NCBI RefSeq assembly: GCF_963677715.1
Contig: NZ_OY782495.1
Span: 1,054,001 to 1,118,000, forward strand
Origin: an uncultured Bacteroides sp.
GTDB lineage: Bacteria; Bacteroidota; Bacteroidia; Bacteroidales; Bacteroidaceae
Direction: 5' to 3'
DNA: 64,000 nt
Shown: in pieces, positions 1 to 8,702 of the stretch
Numbering within the stretch: position 1 is the stretch's first letter
How the letters are laid out: each line of letters opens with the position of its first letter
Program-made: the position numbers and the translations under genes
The notes under the pieces: generated by a model
Seen by the model: only the letters and a program-made list of their open reading frames with translations
Database searches by the model: none
Told to the model about the DNA's origin: nothing

Positions 1-98
1 TTCAGATTGTATCGCTTGCAAAGCTTATCTATCTGGCGATTGGTGGAGTGGTCAATTCCAATCGTCGTTAATGTTGTTTTATTCTTATTCTGTGCCAT
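1..98 (-). CDS. Start of a BfmA/BtgA-like mobilization protein (partial)
   Basis: Only the first 32 residues are in the window; the gene runs off the left edge. The start is ATG at 98-96. The visible part is a basic, Thr-rich tip followed by 'IGIDHSTNRQIDKLCKRYNL', which resembles the ribbon-helix-helix start of the BfmA/BtgA mobilization accessory proteins of Bacteroides mobilizable elements. These bind oriT and assist a relaxase. The position downstream of a DnaC-like ATPase and beyond two hairpins fits a mob module. The family call rests on a short stretch and could be wrong; another RHH DNA-binding protein is the alternative. Confidence 0.5.
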   Translation of the reverse strand, partial: MAQNKNKTTLTTIGIDHSTNRQIDKLCKRYNL

Positions 99-198
99 AT
101 TATAACTTTTTTATAAGAAATCATTTTATTAATCGCTTAACCAATAAATCTTTAGCTATTATTCTTATACGAGTTTTTATAAAACTCACTTTTAATAT

Positions 199-268
199 CT
201 TGCTGATTAACAGCAAGTAACCCCGTAGGGCAAGAGGATAGAACAGGACTTGTCCAGTTCCCTCTTGC
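199..268. repeat. Two adjacent hairpins, candidate oriT or terminator of the mobile element
   Basis: The first hairpin is CTTGCTG-attaa-CAGCAAG (199-217). The second has arms GCAAGAGG (230-237) and CCTCTTGC (261-268), with an inner GGAC/GTCC pairing around 245-254. They lie between the ATPase gene and the mob-like gene, both on the minus strand. An oriT next to a mob gene would be expected there. Transcription termination is the alternative, although no clear T-run follows. Confidence 0.4.
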
Positions 269-306
269 TACATTGCTCGCGAACAGGGAGCCATTGAAAT
301 GAAAGC

Positions 307-1032
307 TTAAACTCGACGGCTTTCACCATTCAAAGTGATAAAATTAAACATCACTTTGAGACGGTCGCCGATCATTCCACCATAGAACTCATCGGATGAA
401 AGTGTAGCAAAAGTGAAGTTCGTGGTGCCATGTGTTACGACTCCAACATCGCTTCTCAAACTCAACAATTCGGATATGGGTCGGCTTATGTTTCCATAAT
501 CCTGAACCGTTTTGGATTCTCGTCCAAATTCATCTATAATTAATGGACGTCGAGCAAATGCGCTTGCCGATTGCTTTACAATTTGCTCCTGCAATTCCAC
601 AGACTTGATAAACGTAAACAGAGGCTGATTCAGAAAAAACCTTCTCGAAATATGATTGTGGAGCAATGAATAGGTTTCAAGAAGAATTGTTTTCCCACAA
701 CCGTATTTTCCTTGCAGCATAATACCTTTGTCCAAATCGCCGGAGAAAGCAGAATCGTTGGTTATATAGCAATAGAGTTGATCTATTATTGGCTCGTTAT
801 TTTTGTCAATGACAAAATTCTTTGCCTGATTGCGATTGTGCAAACAAATTGTACCAAACTCACAAAACAAACTCTGAAAGTCAGCATAAGCCAGTGGCAG
901 AGGCAAACGCAACTTCCGCATCTTTTCTTTTTCATGGGCGACTATCTTCTGAGCATCCTTCCGCAATGCCTGAAAGAATTGCTGATTAGTCGAAATCACT
1001 TCCCGTATAGACAAATCCTTTCTTTTTTCCAT
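307..1032 (-). CDS. DnaC-like AAA+ ATPase (replicative helicase loader type) of the mobile element
   Basis: A 241-residue P-loop ATPase. Walker A is GKYGCGKT (about residues 108-115) and Walker B is PLIIDEFGRE (about 162-171). It also has a sensor-type 'VVTHGTTNF' segment and an Arg-rich 'GGMIGDRLKVMF' near the C-terminus, as in DnaC/IstB-type ATPases. Such proteins load a replicative helicase onto DNA. It overlaps the upstream winged-helix gene by 47 bp, so the two are probably translationally coupled. Together they look like a small replication module that lets the excised element copy itself. A regulatory ATPase role cannot be excluded. Confidence 0.7.
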   Translation of the reverse strand: MEKRKDLSIREVISTNQQFFQALRKDAQKIVAHEKEKMRKLRLPLPLAYADFQSLFCEFGTICLHNRNQAKNFVIDKNNEPIIDQLYCYITNDSAFSGDLDKGIMLQGKYGCGKTILLETYSLLHNHISRRFFLNQPLFTFIKSVELQEQIVKQSASAFARRPLIIDEFGRESKTVQDYGNISRPISELLSLRSDVGVVTHGTTNFTFATLSSDEFYGGMIGDRLKVMFNFITLNGESRRV

Positions 1033-1378
1033 AAGAATTTATATTAGAATTTTTGTCTTTAGTCTTAATATTATAGGGTGAGGGTTTAAGGTTGGACTTA
1101 GGTGCTAAAATCTGATACTTAGTTTTGATCCTATGTCCGCCCCCAGAAACATAATCTAACAGACCGGCTGTCTTTAGTCGGTCGCGTGAAGATTTCAGAA
1201 CATCCAAAGATATATTCGCATTGGCCGTCAATCGTTTGTTGGAACATTCTATCCATTCCGCCCAATAGGAACGGTTAGTTAAATGCACCAAGAAGAAATA
1301 CAATCGAGTATCGTGCCCGCTGAAGTTTTCCTGTTCGTCCACTCGCCAAAAATTAGCTAACAAGTCGAACAAGTTCAT
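986..1378 (-). CDS. Winged-helix DNA-binding protein, putative replication-initiation partner
   Basis: A 130-residue protein. Residues ~15-95 read as a winged helix: a helical start, then 'ANISLDVLKSSRDRLKTAGLLDYVSGGG', where a recognition helix is followed by a Gly-rich wing, then 'TKYQILAP'. This pattern is seen in the N-terminal domains of DnaD-like and RepA-like proteins. The C-terminal third is polar and low-complexity. It starts in an ATGA overlap with the stop of the upstream HTH gene and overlaps the DnaC-like gene. The fold is inferred from pattern; the role is inferred from its neighbour. Confidence 0.5.
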   Translation of the reverse strand: MNLFDLLANFWRVDEQENFSGHDTRLYFFLVHLTNRSYWAEWIECSNKRLTANANISLDVLKSSRDRLKTAGLLDYVSGGGHRIKTKYQILAPKSNLKPSPYNIKTKDKNSNINSYGKKKGFVYTGSDFD

Positions 1379-1725
1379 TTCCGTATATTTCTACGCTTGT
1401 TGTATTCTGCCTCCGCTTCGGATTCTATCTCCTGCAAGGTTTTCTTTTTACCTTTGGAAATCCATTCGAGTAGTTCATCCTCAAAGAAATAGAGTTTCTT
1501 GCCGCTCTTGTAACAGGGAATCATCCGTTTGCGCACAAGAGCATACACGGTAGGCTTCGCTTTGCCGATAATCCGGCAAGCTTCTTCAATGTCAATTGGA
1601 ATTTGTTTCTGGAGAACAACAGGTGTTTGCTCCTTCTCTACTAAAGATTTGATTTCAGCTAGCTCGCTGACCAAATGCGCTACTGCCTTGGGCAGATTTT
1701 CAAAAGAAATTTCGTTTGCTTCCAT
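1375..1725 (-). CDS. Excisionase/MerR-type helix-turn-helix protein
   Basis: 116 residues. An N-terminal acidic helix (about 1-40) is followed by a DNA-binding domain of the 'HTH_17' type: 'IDIEEACRIIGKAKPTVYALV', then 'IPCYKSGKKLYFFEDELLEWI', the wing that contacts DNA. The tail is basic. This type is common in Bacteroides integrative elements, as excision factors or as regulators of the following replication/mobilization genes. It shares an ATGA junction with the next gene, so it likely heads a three-gene operon (HTH, winged helix, ATPase). Confidence 0.7.
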   Translation of the reverse strand: MEANEISFENLPKAVAHLVSELAEIKSLVEKEQTPVVLQKQIPIDIEEACRIIGKAKPTVYALVRKRMIPCYKSGKKLYFFEDELLEWISKGKKKTLQEIESEAEAEYNKRRNIRK

Positions 1726-1868
1726 ATTTTATCGTTATTAATAAATATGGTGCAAATAAAAATAGTGTTTCTGCGGTGTCTGGGTGACACTGGAGAAACA
1801 CTTAGAAAACACTTAAAGTGGTGATATTTTGTGCTTGTTACTGCTTTGAGGTTGCAGAGAATGTATAT

Positions 1869-3344
1869 TTACTGCCTAACATTTGATGCTGACGTTTTCC
1901 GCCCAGCATCAATGAGAATGACATTGGGTTTATTTTCTATTTTAAGTTCTTTAAGTATTTTATTGACACTCCTTAGTTCTCTGTTGTCAAAATACAAAAT
2001 AATTTTTATAGAGTTCGTTGTGCTGTTTGCTTGTTCATAGACTTCAACTTGCTTCGCAAGATTTTGCTTTAGTTTTGAATTAGATGCAAGCTTAAATTCA
2101 ATTAATGTTTTGTTTGCTGAGCCTTTTGAAATAGAATAATCAACAGGACCACGCCCATTATTCACCTCTCTGTTAACATCAAAATCTGAAGCATACCAAG
2201 TCAGCCGATATATGATCTGTAGATCTTCTTCTCTTTTTATAGGCTTCCCGTCAATATAAAAAAGCCTATAGCCATCATTATTCTCGATGACTTGCTTTAA
2301 GAAGGCAACTCTTTTCAGGGCTTCATCATAAGAGCTTTGCGGGCTAATGTCATAAAAGTCTGTTTTCTCTATTAGCGTTTCAACAAAAGAACTAATCTGG
2401 TGAATGAAAATTGTTTCAACTTCTTGAACTTTTTGCTTAGAAACATTCTTTGCCCCTTCTTTATTTTCTTCCTTTTGTTTGATATACCATTTTATTATTT
2501 CAGGATACTGTCGGATCGTTTCTTGTATTGCTTGAGTAATTTCCTTTTGTGTATTTTTCTTGTTTTTAGGAGGCTTTGGAAGTTTTTTTTGGAAATAGTT
2601 GAAAATTTCATTTCGCAATTGATCATTTTGTATGCTATTGCAGATTCTCGTAAAATCACCTCTTAAATCATTGCTGTTTATCCAATTGTCGTCTTTCGTT
2701 AAAATGTCTCTAGGGGTAAGAATTACAAAATCTCCTAAAATAAAAGGTAGAGTAAATTCTTTGGGCATCCATCGTTCAAGTTCATAATCAAAATAAACTT
2801 TGTTAACCTTTACTGCCTTTAGCAAGTTTTTGTCAATATGCTTTTCCGCAAAACTTTGAGTGTAATTTAGCAAATAATGCTTTATCAAATTTGTCGTAAA
2901 GTCACTTATATTGTCTTTCCCAACTCCAATTTCAAAAAGTCCTGCCTTTTCAAGGTGAGAACTTTGTGTTACCTTTTCCTTTCCCAAATCGTCAAAAACG
3001 AGGTGCATAGAAGATGACATAGATTTTCCAAATTTTTCACCAAGTCCACTGCCACTATTTCCAACCTTGCTATATCCAAACCAATTTTGTTTTACTTCAG
3101 AAAAGATATACCAAGATTTTATTTGAGAGATATCGCTTATGCCTTGCTCGGATTTATTCTTTAAAAACGTCAGGTATGTGAGTATTTCTTCATGCAGAGT
3201 TTGATACTCAGGCTTTTTGCTCCCAAATAATAAAAATGGGTCAATAAATAGGGGCAAATCATTAATTAGAGACACATTAAAGGCTCCATATTCATCAAGA
3301 TCATCTGGTGACACATTAAAAAAATCCGAGAAATAGATTTTCAT
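1869..3344 (-). CDS. Large cargo protein with a C-terminal PD-(D/E)XK nuclease-like domain, candidate defence factor
   Basis: I do not recognise a named family. The start is taken at ATG 3344 (491 aa), because a good -7 box covers 3387-3394 and so lies on top of the only upstream ATG (3389). The N-terminus reads 'MKIYFSDFFNVSPDDLDEYG', then a hydrophobic 'DLPLFIDPFLLF'. The C-terminal ~95 residues fit a PD-(D/E)XK core: Asp402 in 'GRGPVDY', Glu416 and Lys418 in 'LIEFKLA', and Gln432 in 'LAKQVEVYEQ' on the following helix. No methyltransferase or specificity subunit is adjacent. It is AT-rich and has its own promoter inside a mobile element, which is typical of cargo. An anti-phage role is inference. 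Confidence 0.55.
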   Translation of the reverse strand: MKIYFSDFFNVSPDDLDEYGAFNVSLINDLPLFIDPFLLFGSKKPEYQTLHEEILTYLTFLKNKSEQGISDISQIKSWYIFSEVKQNWFGYSKVGNSGSGLGEKFGKSMSSSMHLVFDDLGKEKVTQSSHLEKAGLFEIGVGKDNISDFTTNLIKHYLLNYTQSFAEKHIDKNLLKAVKVNKVYFDYELERWMPKEFTLPFILGDFVILTPRDILTKDDNWINSNDLRGDFTRICNSIQNDQLRNEIFNYFQKKLPKPPKNKKNTQKEITQAIQETIRQYPEIIKWYIKQKEENKEGAKNVSKQKVQEVETIFIHQISSFVETLIEKTDFYDISPQSSYDEALKRVAFLKQVIENNDGYRLFYIDGKPIKREEDLQIIYRLTWYASDFDVNREVNNGRGPVDYSISKGSANKTLIEFKLASNSKLKQNLAKQVEVYEQANSTTNSIKIILYFDNRELRSVNKILKELKIENKPNVILIDAGRKTSASNVRQ

Positions 3345-3386
3345 CTTGTATTTGTTTTTCCTGTAAAACGCACATTTATTAGAACA

Positions 3387-3394
3387 CAAAGATA
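3387..3394 (-). promoter_or_regulatory. Bacteroidetes -7 box (TATCTTTG) for the nuclease-like gene
   Basis: On the minus strand the sequence is TATCTTTG, an exact match to TAnnTTTG. Transcription would start near 3380, leaving a leader of about 36 nt to the ATG at 3344. Confidence 0.55.
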
Positions 3395-3447
3395 GTGGTT
3401 TTTATAGTATTTGCCTCATTTTGAGCGGCAAAGATGGATTCTTCAAG

Positions 3448-4182
3448 TCAAACTAACTTTTCTATTATTTTAATTACCCCCTTCAATTCATCATCCTTCA
3501 AATGACTTTTGATACTGTCTTCTGTTACATCTCTAAAAATATTTGGGAATACTATTTTCAGAAAGTTCGCAATGTCCATCTGATTTCTTGGTTTGAAATA
3601 GTTCCAGATATTCCAACCGAAGTGACGGAGGTCGAGAGCAGATAGTTCTTTAACTTTAACAGGCTTCAATTCTTTCTCGTCCAACTTGTTCATATAGGCA
3701 CGGACATTCCGGCTAAGAACATCAAGGTCTTCATCGGAAAGATAAAGAGCAAACGATTTTCGGGTATAGTCCAAAGCAACATTCAGAATATCTTCCTGTT
3801 CTTTGACTATGTTTTTCTGCTGTTCGTTCCGAATGTCATCTAAAGACATATCCGATTCCGGTATATCAGTTTCAGTATTATTTTCTTCTACCTGTGGTTC
3901 AACGACAACAGGAAGGGCTTGTCTTTGCTCAATCTTCTTGCGAAAATAGGGAATTTTAGCTAATCCGTTCCCAATCCACGGCAACATCAGATTTTGCAAT
4001 ACCACATGAATGCTTAGGTACACTATTACTTGGATAGCTAATACGACTAAGAAAACTATGAACGCCGTAAAGCTATCAAACCCCATTGAAACAGCGAATA
4101 TACGAGCCAATGTTGCAATGACCACCGCTGCACAAGCAACAATCACATATAATGTGATGTATTCCAGAATATTGTTTTTCAT
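3448..4182 (-). CDS. Two-helix membrane protein of the integrative element, function unknown
   Basis: 244 residues. Two hydrophobic segments (about 8-30 and 38-65) are followed by a soluble part that starts with an acidic linker (~105-125) and continues as a helical domain rich in Leu, Asp and Lys. It starts in an ATGA overlap with the stop of the tyrosine recombinase gene, so it is co-translated with it. Proteins of this layout are often found next to integrases in Bacteroides elements, but I cannot give a function. It ends about 100 bp before the nuclease-like gene, so a two-gene system is possible, although the downstream gene has its own promoter. Confidence 0.6.
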   Translation of the reverse strand: MKNNILEYITLYVIVACAAVVIATLARIFAVSMGFDSFTAFIVFLVVLAIQVIVYLSIHVVLQNLMLPWIGNGLAKIPYFRKKIEQRQALPVVVEPQVEENNTETDIPESDMSLDDIRNEQQKNIVKEQEDILNVALDYTRKSFALYLSDEDLDVLSRNVRAYMNKLDEKELKPVKVKELSALDLRHFGWNIWNYFKPRNQMDIANFLKIVFPNIFRDVTEDSIKSHLKDDELKGVIKIIEKLV

Positions 4183-5437
4183 GGTTCTGTATCTTTAAGG
4201 GTGCTCAACTGAATAGCTTGTGCTGCTTTGCTTTTCTTCTCGTCCACAACTTTTGCATAAATCTGTGTGGTCTTCAAATTGGTATGCCCCAACATCTTGC
4301 TGACGGTGTAAATATTTGTACCACTAGATAATTGAAGGGTCGCATACGTGTGCCGAAAGCAATGAAATGTGATTCGCTTCGTGATATCGGCAGCCTCTAT
4401 CCAGCGTTTCAATGGTTTAGAAATCCATGCAGGATCAGGCAAATCTTCGAAAACGAGTTGTTCCGGTTCGCGAGGATCGCGACACAAATCAAGTGCTTGT
4501 TGGGAAATGGGCATATATTCGACGCCTTTTGTTTTTTGCTGTGTGAAATGCAGTTGAGCTTGATTGCCGTTCATGCTGATTTCTTTCCATCGTAATTTCT
4601 GAATATCACAATGCCGTAAGCCGGTAAGAGCTGAAAATAATGCAGCTCGTTTAAGTACATCTCGTTCGCATGGCGTGCTAGCGAGAGTGTTTAGTTCTTC
4701 AACTGTTAAATATTCGCGGCGTGATTCCTGTTCTGGTATGCCCTTGATTTTTGCCGACAGATCCGTTGTTAAATACCCGTCAACAAAAGCCTGTTTCAAT
4801 GCCGCTTTGAAAATGGAGAAGTAAGTTACAGCTGTATTGCGAGAAATGGTTCCACTTTTATTTCCTCCACAAGGAGCAGATAAAAGATATAGCTTGAAGT
4901 CTTCAGCAAAGCGATTATCTATTTTGGAAAAAGGCAATATATCTCCAGCGAAAAGTTTTATTAGTTCGTATGCTCGTTTCCAGTTTACACGAATAGAATC
5001 TGAACTTTGCGCGTGGCGTTTCTTAGCTGTAGCATTAAAGTATTCTACGAAATTTTGCTGTGAACGTTCCTTTTGTTCGATTTGTGTACTTTCTGTATCG
5101 TTATATAAGTCAGCATTGTCATATTCCCGTTGGCGAAGTTTGCGAATTCCATCGGCATATAGCATGGTTTCTTGGTCTTTTTCACTCCGACAAATGATTA
5201 TCCCATTATCATCACGTTTGGGCTTATAGGTTTTTGCTCCGGCTGAATCTGTACGGGCAGTACGTTTTTTATCCCATTCAACTGTAGTGACACAGCGATT
5301 CAGATATTCACGAACACGTTGCGGAATTTGCTTGCCGGAACATTTACCGGATAGCTTTCAATGTAAACATACCATTCCTTCCGATCATCCGCCTTGCGTA
5401 ATCGAACAGTTACTTTTGTGTTGGAGAGTTGTTTCAT
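4179..5437 (-). pseudogene. Tyrosine recombinase/integrase of the element, split by one frameshift
   Basis: Translation starts at ATG 5437, in an ATGA overlap with the upstream HTH gene, and gives 45 residues typical of a Bacteroides integrase N-terminus before a stop at 5302-5300. The rest continues in another frame from about 5336 ('GKQIPQRVREYLNRC...') without a break to 4179. One missing base near 5336-5340 explains this; restored, the protein would be about 419 aa. The catalytic set is complete: Arg in 'TGLRHCDIQKL', HxxR in 'HCFRHTYAT', His in 'LGHTNLKTT' and Tyr in 'TQIYAKV'. A shorter product starting at the ATG at 5165 could keep the catalytic domain but would lack the arm-binding domain. 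Either a true inactivating mutation or a sequencing error. Confidence 0.8.
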
Positions 5438-6003
5438 TTGCCTGCGAATATTTTATCGATTGGTTCTTTGGGAACATATACAAAGTTACCTACTTGCCGT
5501 TTGGGAATGCTGTTCCGGCGAATTGTATTCTCTACTGTTGAGGGCGACACGCCATATTTTACGGAGACTTCAGTAACGGTATAACATTCATCTATCTCGT
5601 AATGCAGTTTCATCGGCTTTTCTTTTGGCTCTTCCGATATCTCAACCGCAGTAAACATTTCTTCGAGGTGTTTACGACTTACCCTTGTCAATCGTTCTCC
5701 AAAATTAACAGCCGGTACTTTTCCCGATTTAATAAGGCGGCGAATAGTATCTTTAGAAATACCAAACATAATTGTTGCTTCTGTGATTGAGATATAAGGA
5801 CGAGTTTGCATCTCCGCAATTCTGCTAGCTGATTCTTCTAAGAGTTTCTGCTTCTGCTCAGCTTCCTTAGCTTGCCGCTTTTTCTCTTTGCCAGACTTAT
5901 TAGCACAGGTAGAACCACAGAAGCGAGTAACAACGGTTTTTTCTTCAAAAGCCTTTCCACATTGTTCGCAAATCTTCGGTATTTTCAGTTGACTAAATCC
6001 CAT
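5434..6003 (-). CDS. Zinc-ribbon plus double helix-turn-helix excisionase-like protein
   Basis: 189 residues from ATG 6003, chosen because the conserved part begins 'MGFSQLKIPKICEQCGKAF'; an upstream ATG at 6087 adds 28 poorly fitting residues. A zinc ribbon (CxxC about 12-15, then Cx3C about 29-33) is followed by a basic coiled segment. Two excisionase-type HTH domains follow: 'YISITEATIMFGISKDTIRRLI' with 'RVSRKHLEEMF', and 'YTVTEVSVKYGVSPSTVENTI' with 'VYVPKEPIDKIF'. It precedes and overlaps the integrase gene, a position expected of an excision/regulation factor. A -7 box lies at 6112-6119. Confidence 0.7.
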   Translation of the reverse strand: MGFSQLKIPKICEQCGKAFEEKTVVTRFCGSTCANKSGKEKKRQAKEAEQKQKLLEESASRIAEMQTRPYISITEATIMFGISKDTIRRLIKSGKVPAVNFGERLTRVSRKHLEEMFTAVEISEEPKEKPMKLHYEIDECYTVTEVSVKYGVSPSTVENTIRRNSIPKRQVGNFVYVPKEPIDKIFAGK

Positions 6004-6111
6004 ATATTTTGTATCATCCGTTACATTATCGCCAATTAAGACATAATAAAACCTAATAAGCATGAATAAGGCGCACATCATCGCCAATTAGCGCGCGCTA
6101 CAAATATGGTA

Positions 6112-6119
6112 CAAATGTA
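6112..6119 (-). promoter_or_regulatory. -7 box (TACATTTG) for the integration operon
   Basis: The minus-strand sequence TACATTTG matches TAnnTTTG. It lies about 110 bp upstream of the preferred start of the excisionase-like gene and is the last regulatory site before the dnaK terminator. Confidence 0.4.
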
Positions 6120-6131
6120 TGATAAAAAACA

Positions 6132-6228
6132 ATTAGAAACAATAGCTTTTCATAAATTCACAAAAACAAAAATCCCCGTAAACTATTTGCTTACAGGGAT
6201 TTTCTACTATTTATTGATTGTTTCTAAT
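6132..6228. repeat. 12-bp inverted repeat (ATTAGAAACAAT) flanking the dnaK terminator, candidate attachment region
   Basis: ATTAGAAACAAT at 6132-6143 is repeated in exact inverted form at 6217-6228, with the dnaK terminator between. The pair lies just where the element's integrase operon meets the core gene dnaK, so it may be part of the integrase core or arm site. The other end of the element is outside the window, so the crossover cannot be placed. Confidence 0.4.
6168..6204 (-). terminator. Rho-independent terminator of dnaK
   Basis: Minus-strand AAAATCCCTGTAA pairs with TTTACGGGGATTTT across an 8-nt loop, followed by T-rich sequence. It lies about 30 bp past the dnaK stop. Confidence 0.75.
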
Positions 6229-6234
6229 CGCCTT

Positions 6235-8154
6235 TTACTTCACTTCCTCAAAATCAGCATCCTGTACATTTTCGCCTTGCTTGCTGTCGTCGCCTGCATT
6301 TGCCTGCTGACCTGCATTCATATCAGGGCCTGCTTGTGCGCCACTCTGAGCTCCGCTCTGAGCGTACATTTCAGCGCTTGCTGCCTGAAAAGCTGTATTT
6401 ACTTCGGCCATAGCCGTATCGATAGCAGCTAAATCCTGTGCTTTATGTGCCTCTTTGAGTTTAGCCAAAGCCGCTTCAATCGGCGCTTTTTTATCTGCAG
6501 GCAATTTATCGCCTAATTCCTTCAACTGATTTTCAGTTTGAAAGATCGTGCTGTCTGCCAAATTCATTTTCTCAACCTTTTCGCGTTCTTTCTTATCAGC
6601 CTCAGCATTCGCTTCAGCCTCAGCTTTCATTTTCTCAATTTCTTCTTTACTCAGACCGCTGGAAGCTTCGATACGAATAACCTGTTCTTTGCCGGTCGCC
6701 TTATCTTTAGCCGATACCTTCAAAATACCATTGGCATCAATATCAAATGATACTTCAATCTGAGGAATACCACGACGGGCAGGAGCTATTCCGGTCAAGT
6801 TGAACTGACCAATAGATTTATTTTGAGAAGCCATCGGACGTTCGCCTTGCAATACGTGGATGGTTACTTCCGTCTGATTATCGGCGGCAGTAGAGAATGT
6901 TTCACTCTTCTTGCACGGAATGGTTGTGTTGGCATCAATCAGTTTTGTCATCACACCACCCATGGTTTCTATACCCATTGACAGCGGAGTAACATCGAGC
7001 AATACCACCCCTTTTATTTCGTCGGTCAATACAGCACCTTGTACGGCAGCACCTACAGCAACCACTTCATCAGGATTTACTCCTTTAGAAGGAACCTTTC
7101 CGAAGAAATCTTCAACCAGTTTCTGAACGGCAGGTATACGCGAAGAACCTCCTACCAGAATTACCTCATCAATATCTGAGTTACTCAAACCGGCATCGTT
7201 CATGGCTTTTTTACATGGTTCAAGGCAAGCCTGAATCAGTTCATGGGCCAATGATTCGAACTTAGCACGGGTTAACGTCTTTACCAAGTGTTTGGGCACA
7301 CCATCCACCGGCATAATATAAGGTAGATTAATTTCTGTGCTGGTAGAAGAAGACAACTCGATTTTTGCTTTCTCGGCCGCTTCTTTCAAACGTTGCAAAG
7401 CCATCGGGTCTTTAGTAAGATCTGCGCCTTCATCGTTTTTAAATTCTTGGACTAACCAATTAATTACTACCTGATCGAAGTCATCACCACCCAAGTGAGT
7501 ATCACCGTTAGTAGAAAGAACCTCGAACACACCGCCGCCAAACTCAAGAATAGAAATATCGAAAGTACCGCCACCAAGGTCGAATACGGCAATTTTCATA
7601 TCTTTATGCGCTTTATCAAGACCATAGGCCAAGGCAGCAGCAGTCGGCTCGTTTACAATACGTTTCACATCCAGTCCGGCAATCTGTCCGGCTTCTTTGG
7701 TAGCCTGACGCTGAGAATCGCTAAAATAAGCCGGTACGGTAATAACAGCCTCGGTCACTTCTTGTCCCAAATAATCTTCGGCTGTTTTCTTCATTTTCTG
7801 CAGAATCATGGCTGAGATTTCCTGTGGAGTATAGAGACGTCCGTCGATATCAACACGCGGTGTATTATTTTCGCCTTTAATAACTTTATAAGGTACGCGG
7901 GCAACTTCTTTCTGCACCTGTTCCCAATTTTCTCCCATAAAACGTTTGATGGAGAATACTGTTCTTTGTGAGTTTGTAATGGCCTGACGTTTAGCAGGAT
8001 CACCTACTTTGCGTTCTCCTCCATCTATAAAAGCCACAATAGAAGGTGTTGTACGTTTTCCTTCGCTGTTAGCAATGACCACCGGTTCGTTTCCTTCGAA
8101 TACAGAGACGCAGGAGTTTGTCGTTCCTAAGTCTATACCAATAATTTTTCCCAT
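6235..8154 (-). CDS. dnaK: Hsp70 chaperone DnaK
   Basis: 639 residues, full family length. The ATPase domain opens with '[17 protein letters not shown]' and contains '[16 protein letters not shown]' and the 'VGGSSRIP' motif. The substrate-binding domain follows '[11 protein letters not shown]', and the C-terminus is a Gly/Gln/Ala-rich tail ending 'DFEEVK'. It folds and refolds cytosolic proteins with DnaJ and GrpE, neither of which is adjacent. It stands alone as a transcription unit between a sigma-54-type promoter (8212-8226) and a terminator (6168-6204). No CIRCE element was seen upstream. Confidence 0.98.
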   Translation of the reverse strand: MGKIIGIDLGTTNSCVSVFEGNEPVVIANSEGKRTTPSIVAFIDGGERKVGDPAKRQAITNSQRTVFSIKRFMGENWEQVQKEVARVPYKVIKGENNTPRVDIDGRLYTPQEISAMILQKMKKTAEDYLGQEVTEAVITVPAYFSDSQRQATKEAGQIAGLDVKRIVNEPTAAALAYGLDKAHKDMKIAVFDLGGGTFDISILEFGGGVFEVLSTNGDTHLGGDDFDQVVINWLVQEFKNDEGADLTKDPMALQRLKEAAEKAKIELSSSTSTEINLPYIMPVDGVPKHLVKTLTRAKFESLAHELIQACLEPCKKAMNDAGLSNSDIDEVILVGGSSRIPAVQKLVEDFFGKVPSKGVNPDEVVAVGAAVQGAVLTDEIKGVVLLDVTPLSMGIETMGGVMTKLIDANTTIPCKKSETFSTAADNQTEVTIHVLQGERPMASQNKSIGQFNLTGIAPARRGIPQIEVSFDIDANGILKVSAKDKATGKEQVIRIEASSGLSKEEIEKMKAEAEANAEADKKEREKVEKMNLADSTIFQTENQLKELGDKLPADKKAPIEAALAKLKEAHKAQDLAAIDTAMAEVNTAFQAASAEMYAQSGAQSGAQAGPDMNAGQQANAGDDSKQGENVQDADFEEVK

Positions 8155-8211
8155 GATTGTTATCTTTTTAATTTGTTATTATTTCATTATTTACCGAACG
8201 ATTACTTAAAA

Positions 8212-8226
8212 GCAAACCTTGTGCCA
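8212..8226 (-). promoter_or_regulatory. Sigma-54 (-24/-12) promoter of dnaK
   Basis: The minus strand reads TGGCAC-AAGGT-TTGC followed by T, an exact match to the RpoN consensus TGGCAC-N5-TTGCW with the required GG/GC spacing. Transcription would begin near 8200, leaving a leader of about 45 nt before the ATG at 8154. clpB carries the same type of site. Confidence 0.7.
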
Positions 8227-8437
8227 AAACAACAAACCGGGAATCTAACTCCTGAAAATGACAGCTATTCATGCAATATTCATCCATACCTCCCCACGCG
8301 CTACTGACAGAAAGGCAGTAAGCTTTATAGTAATACATGCCTTTTGCTCCATTTCTCCTTCAACGAACAATCTTGCCAATAAGCGATATTTACATTTTAA
8401 ATTAAGGTTCATCGATAACTTATAGTAAGTTCCTTTT

Positions 8438-8545
8438 CTTTGCAAAGAGAGTTAACTTTCTTTGCAAAGGGGACCTGTTTTCTTTGCAAAGAAAACAGGT
8501 CCCCTTTCACCCCCCTCTCTGAACACTCCTGAGAGGCTTTTCGGG
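8438..8545. repeat. Palindromic intergenic repeat element, copy 1
   Basis: CTTTGCAAAG occurs three times with an exact 22-bp period (8438, 8460, 8482). Bases 8466-8507 form a perfect 42-bp palindrome centred at 8486/8487 and built on AAAGGGGACCTGTTTTC. It is followed by a C-run and a further hairpin (CCTGAGAGG region, ~8519-8537). A related copy in the same orientation lies at 35551-35630. The dnaK and 8703 genes are divergent here, so this is not an ordinary terminator. Confidence 0.7.
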
Positions 8546-8659
8546 ATGAGCGACCTGCTATTATAAAGTATAATTATTTATTTACATAAAGCAGAGCACT
8601 CAACAAAAGACCATTGTCAGTATCATTAAATATAAAACTGTTTTCTGAAAATTATCGTG

Positions 8660-8667
8660 TATATTTG
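8660..8667 (+). promoter_or_regulatory. -7 box (TATATTTG) for the binding-protein/permease operon
   Basis: TATATTTG matches TAnnTTTG, 35 bp before the ATG at 8703. No cobalamin riboswitch core was seen in the leader. Confidence 0.5.
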
Positions 8668-8702
8668 CGTTCCCATATATAACGATTCTAAATGGTCTGA
8701 CA

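Noticed and set aside
712-1047. A 111-codon plus-strand open frame
   Set aside because: It is the complement of the DnaC-like ATPase gene, whose Walker motifs are clear.
8520-8702. Possible cobalamin riboswitch before the binding-protein gene
   Set aside because: The conserved B12-box and core helices are not present; only a -7 box and a palindromic repeat were seen.
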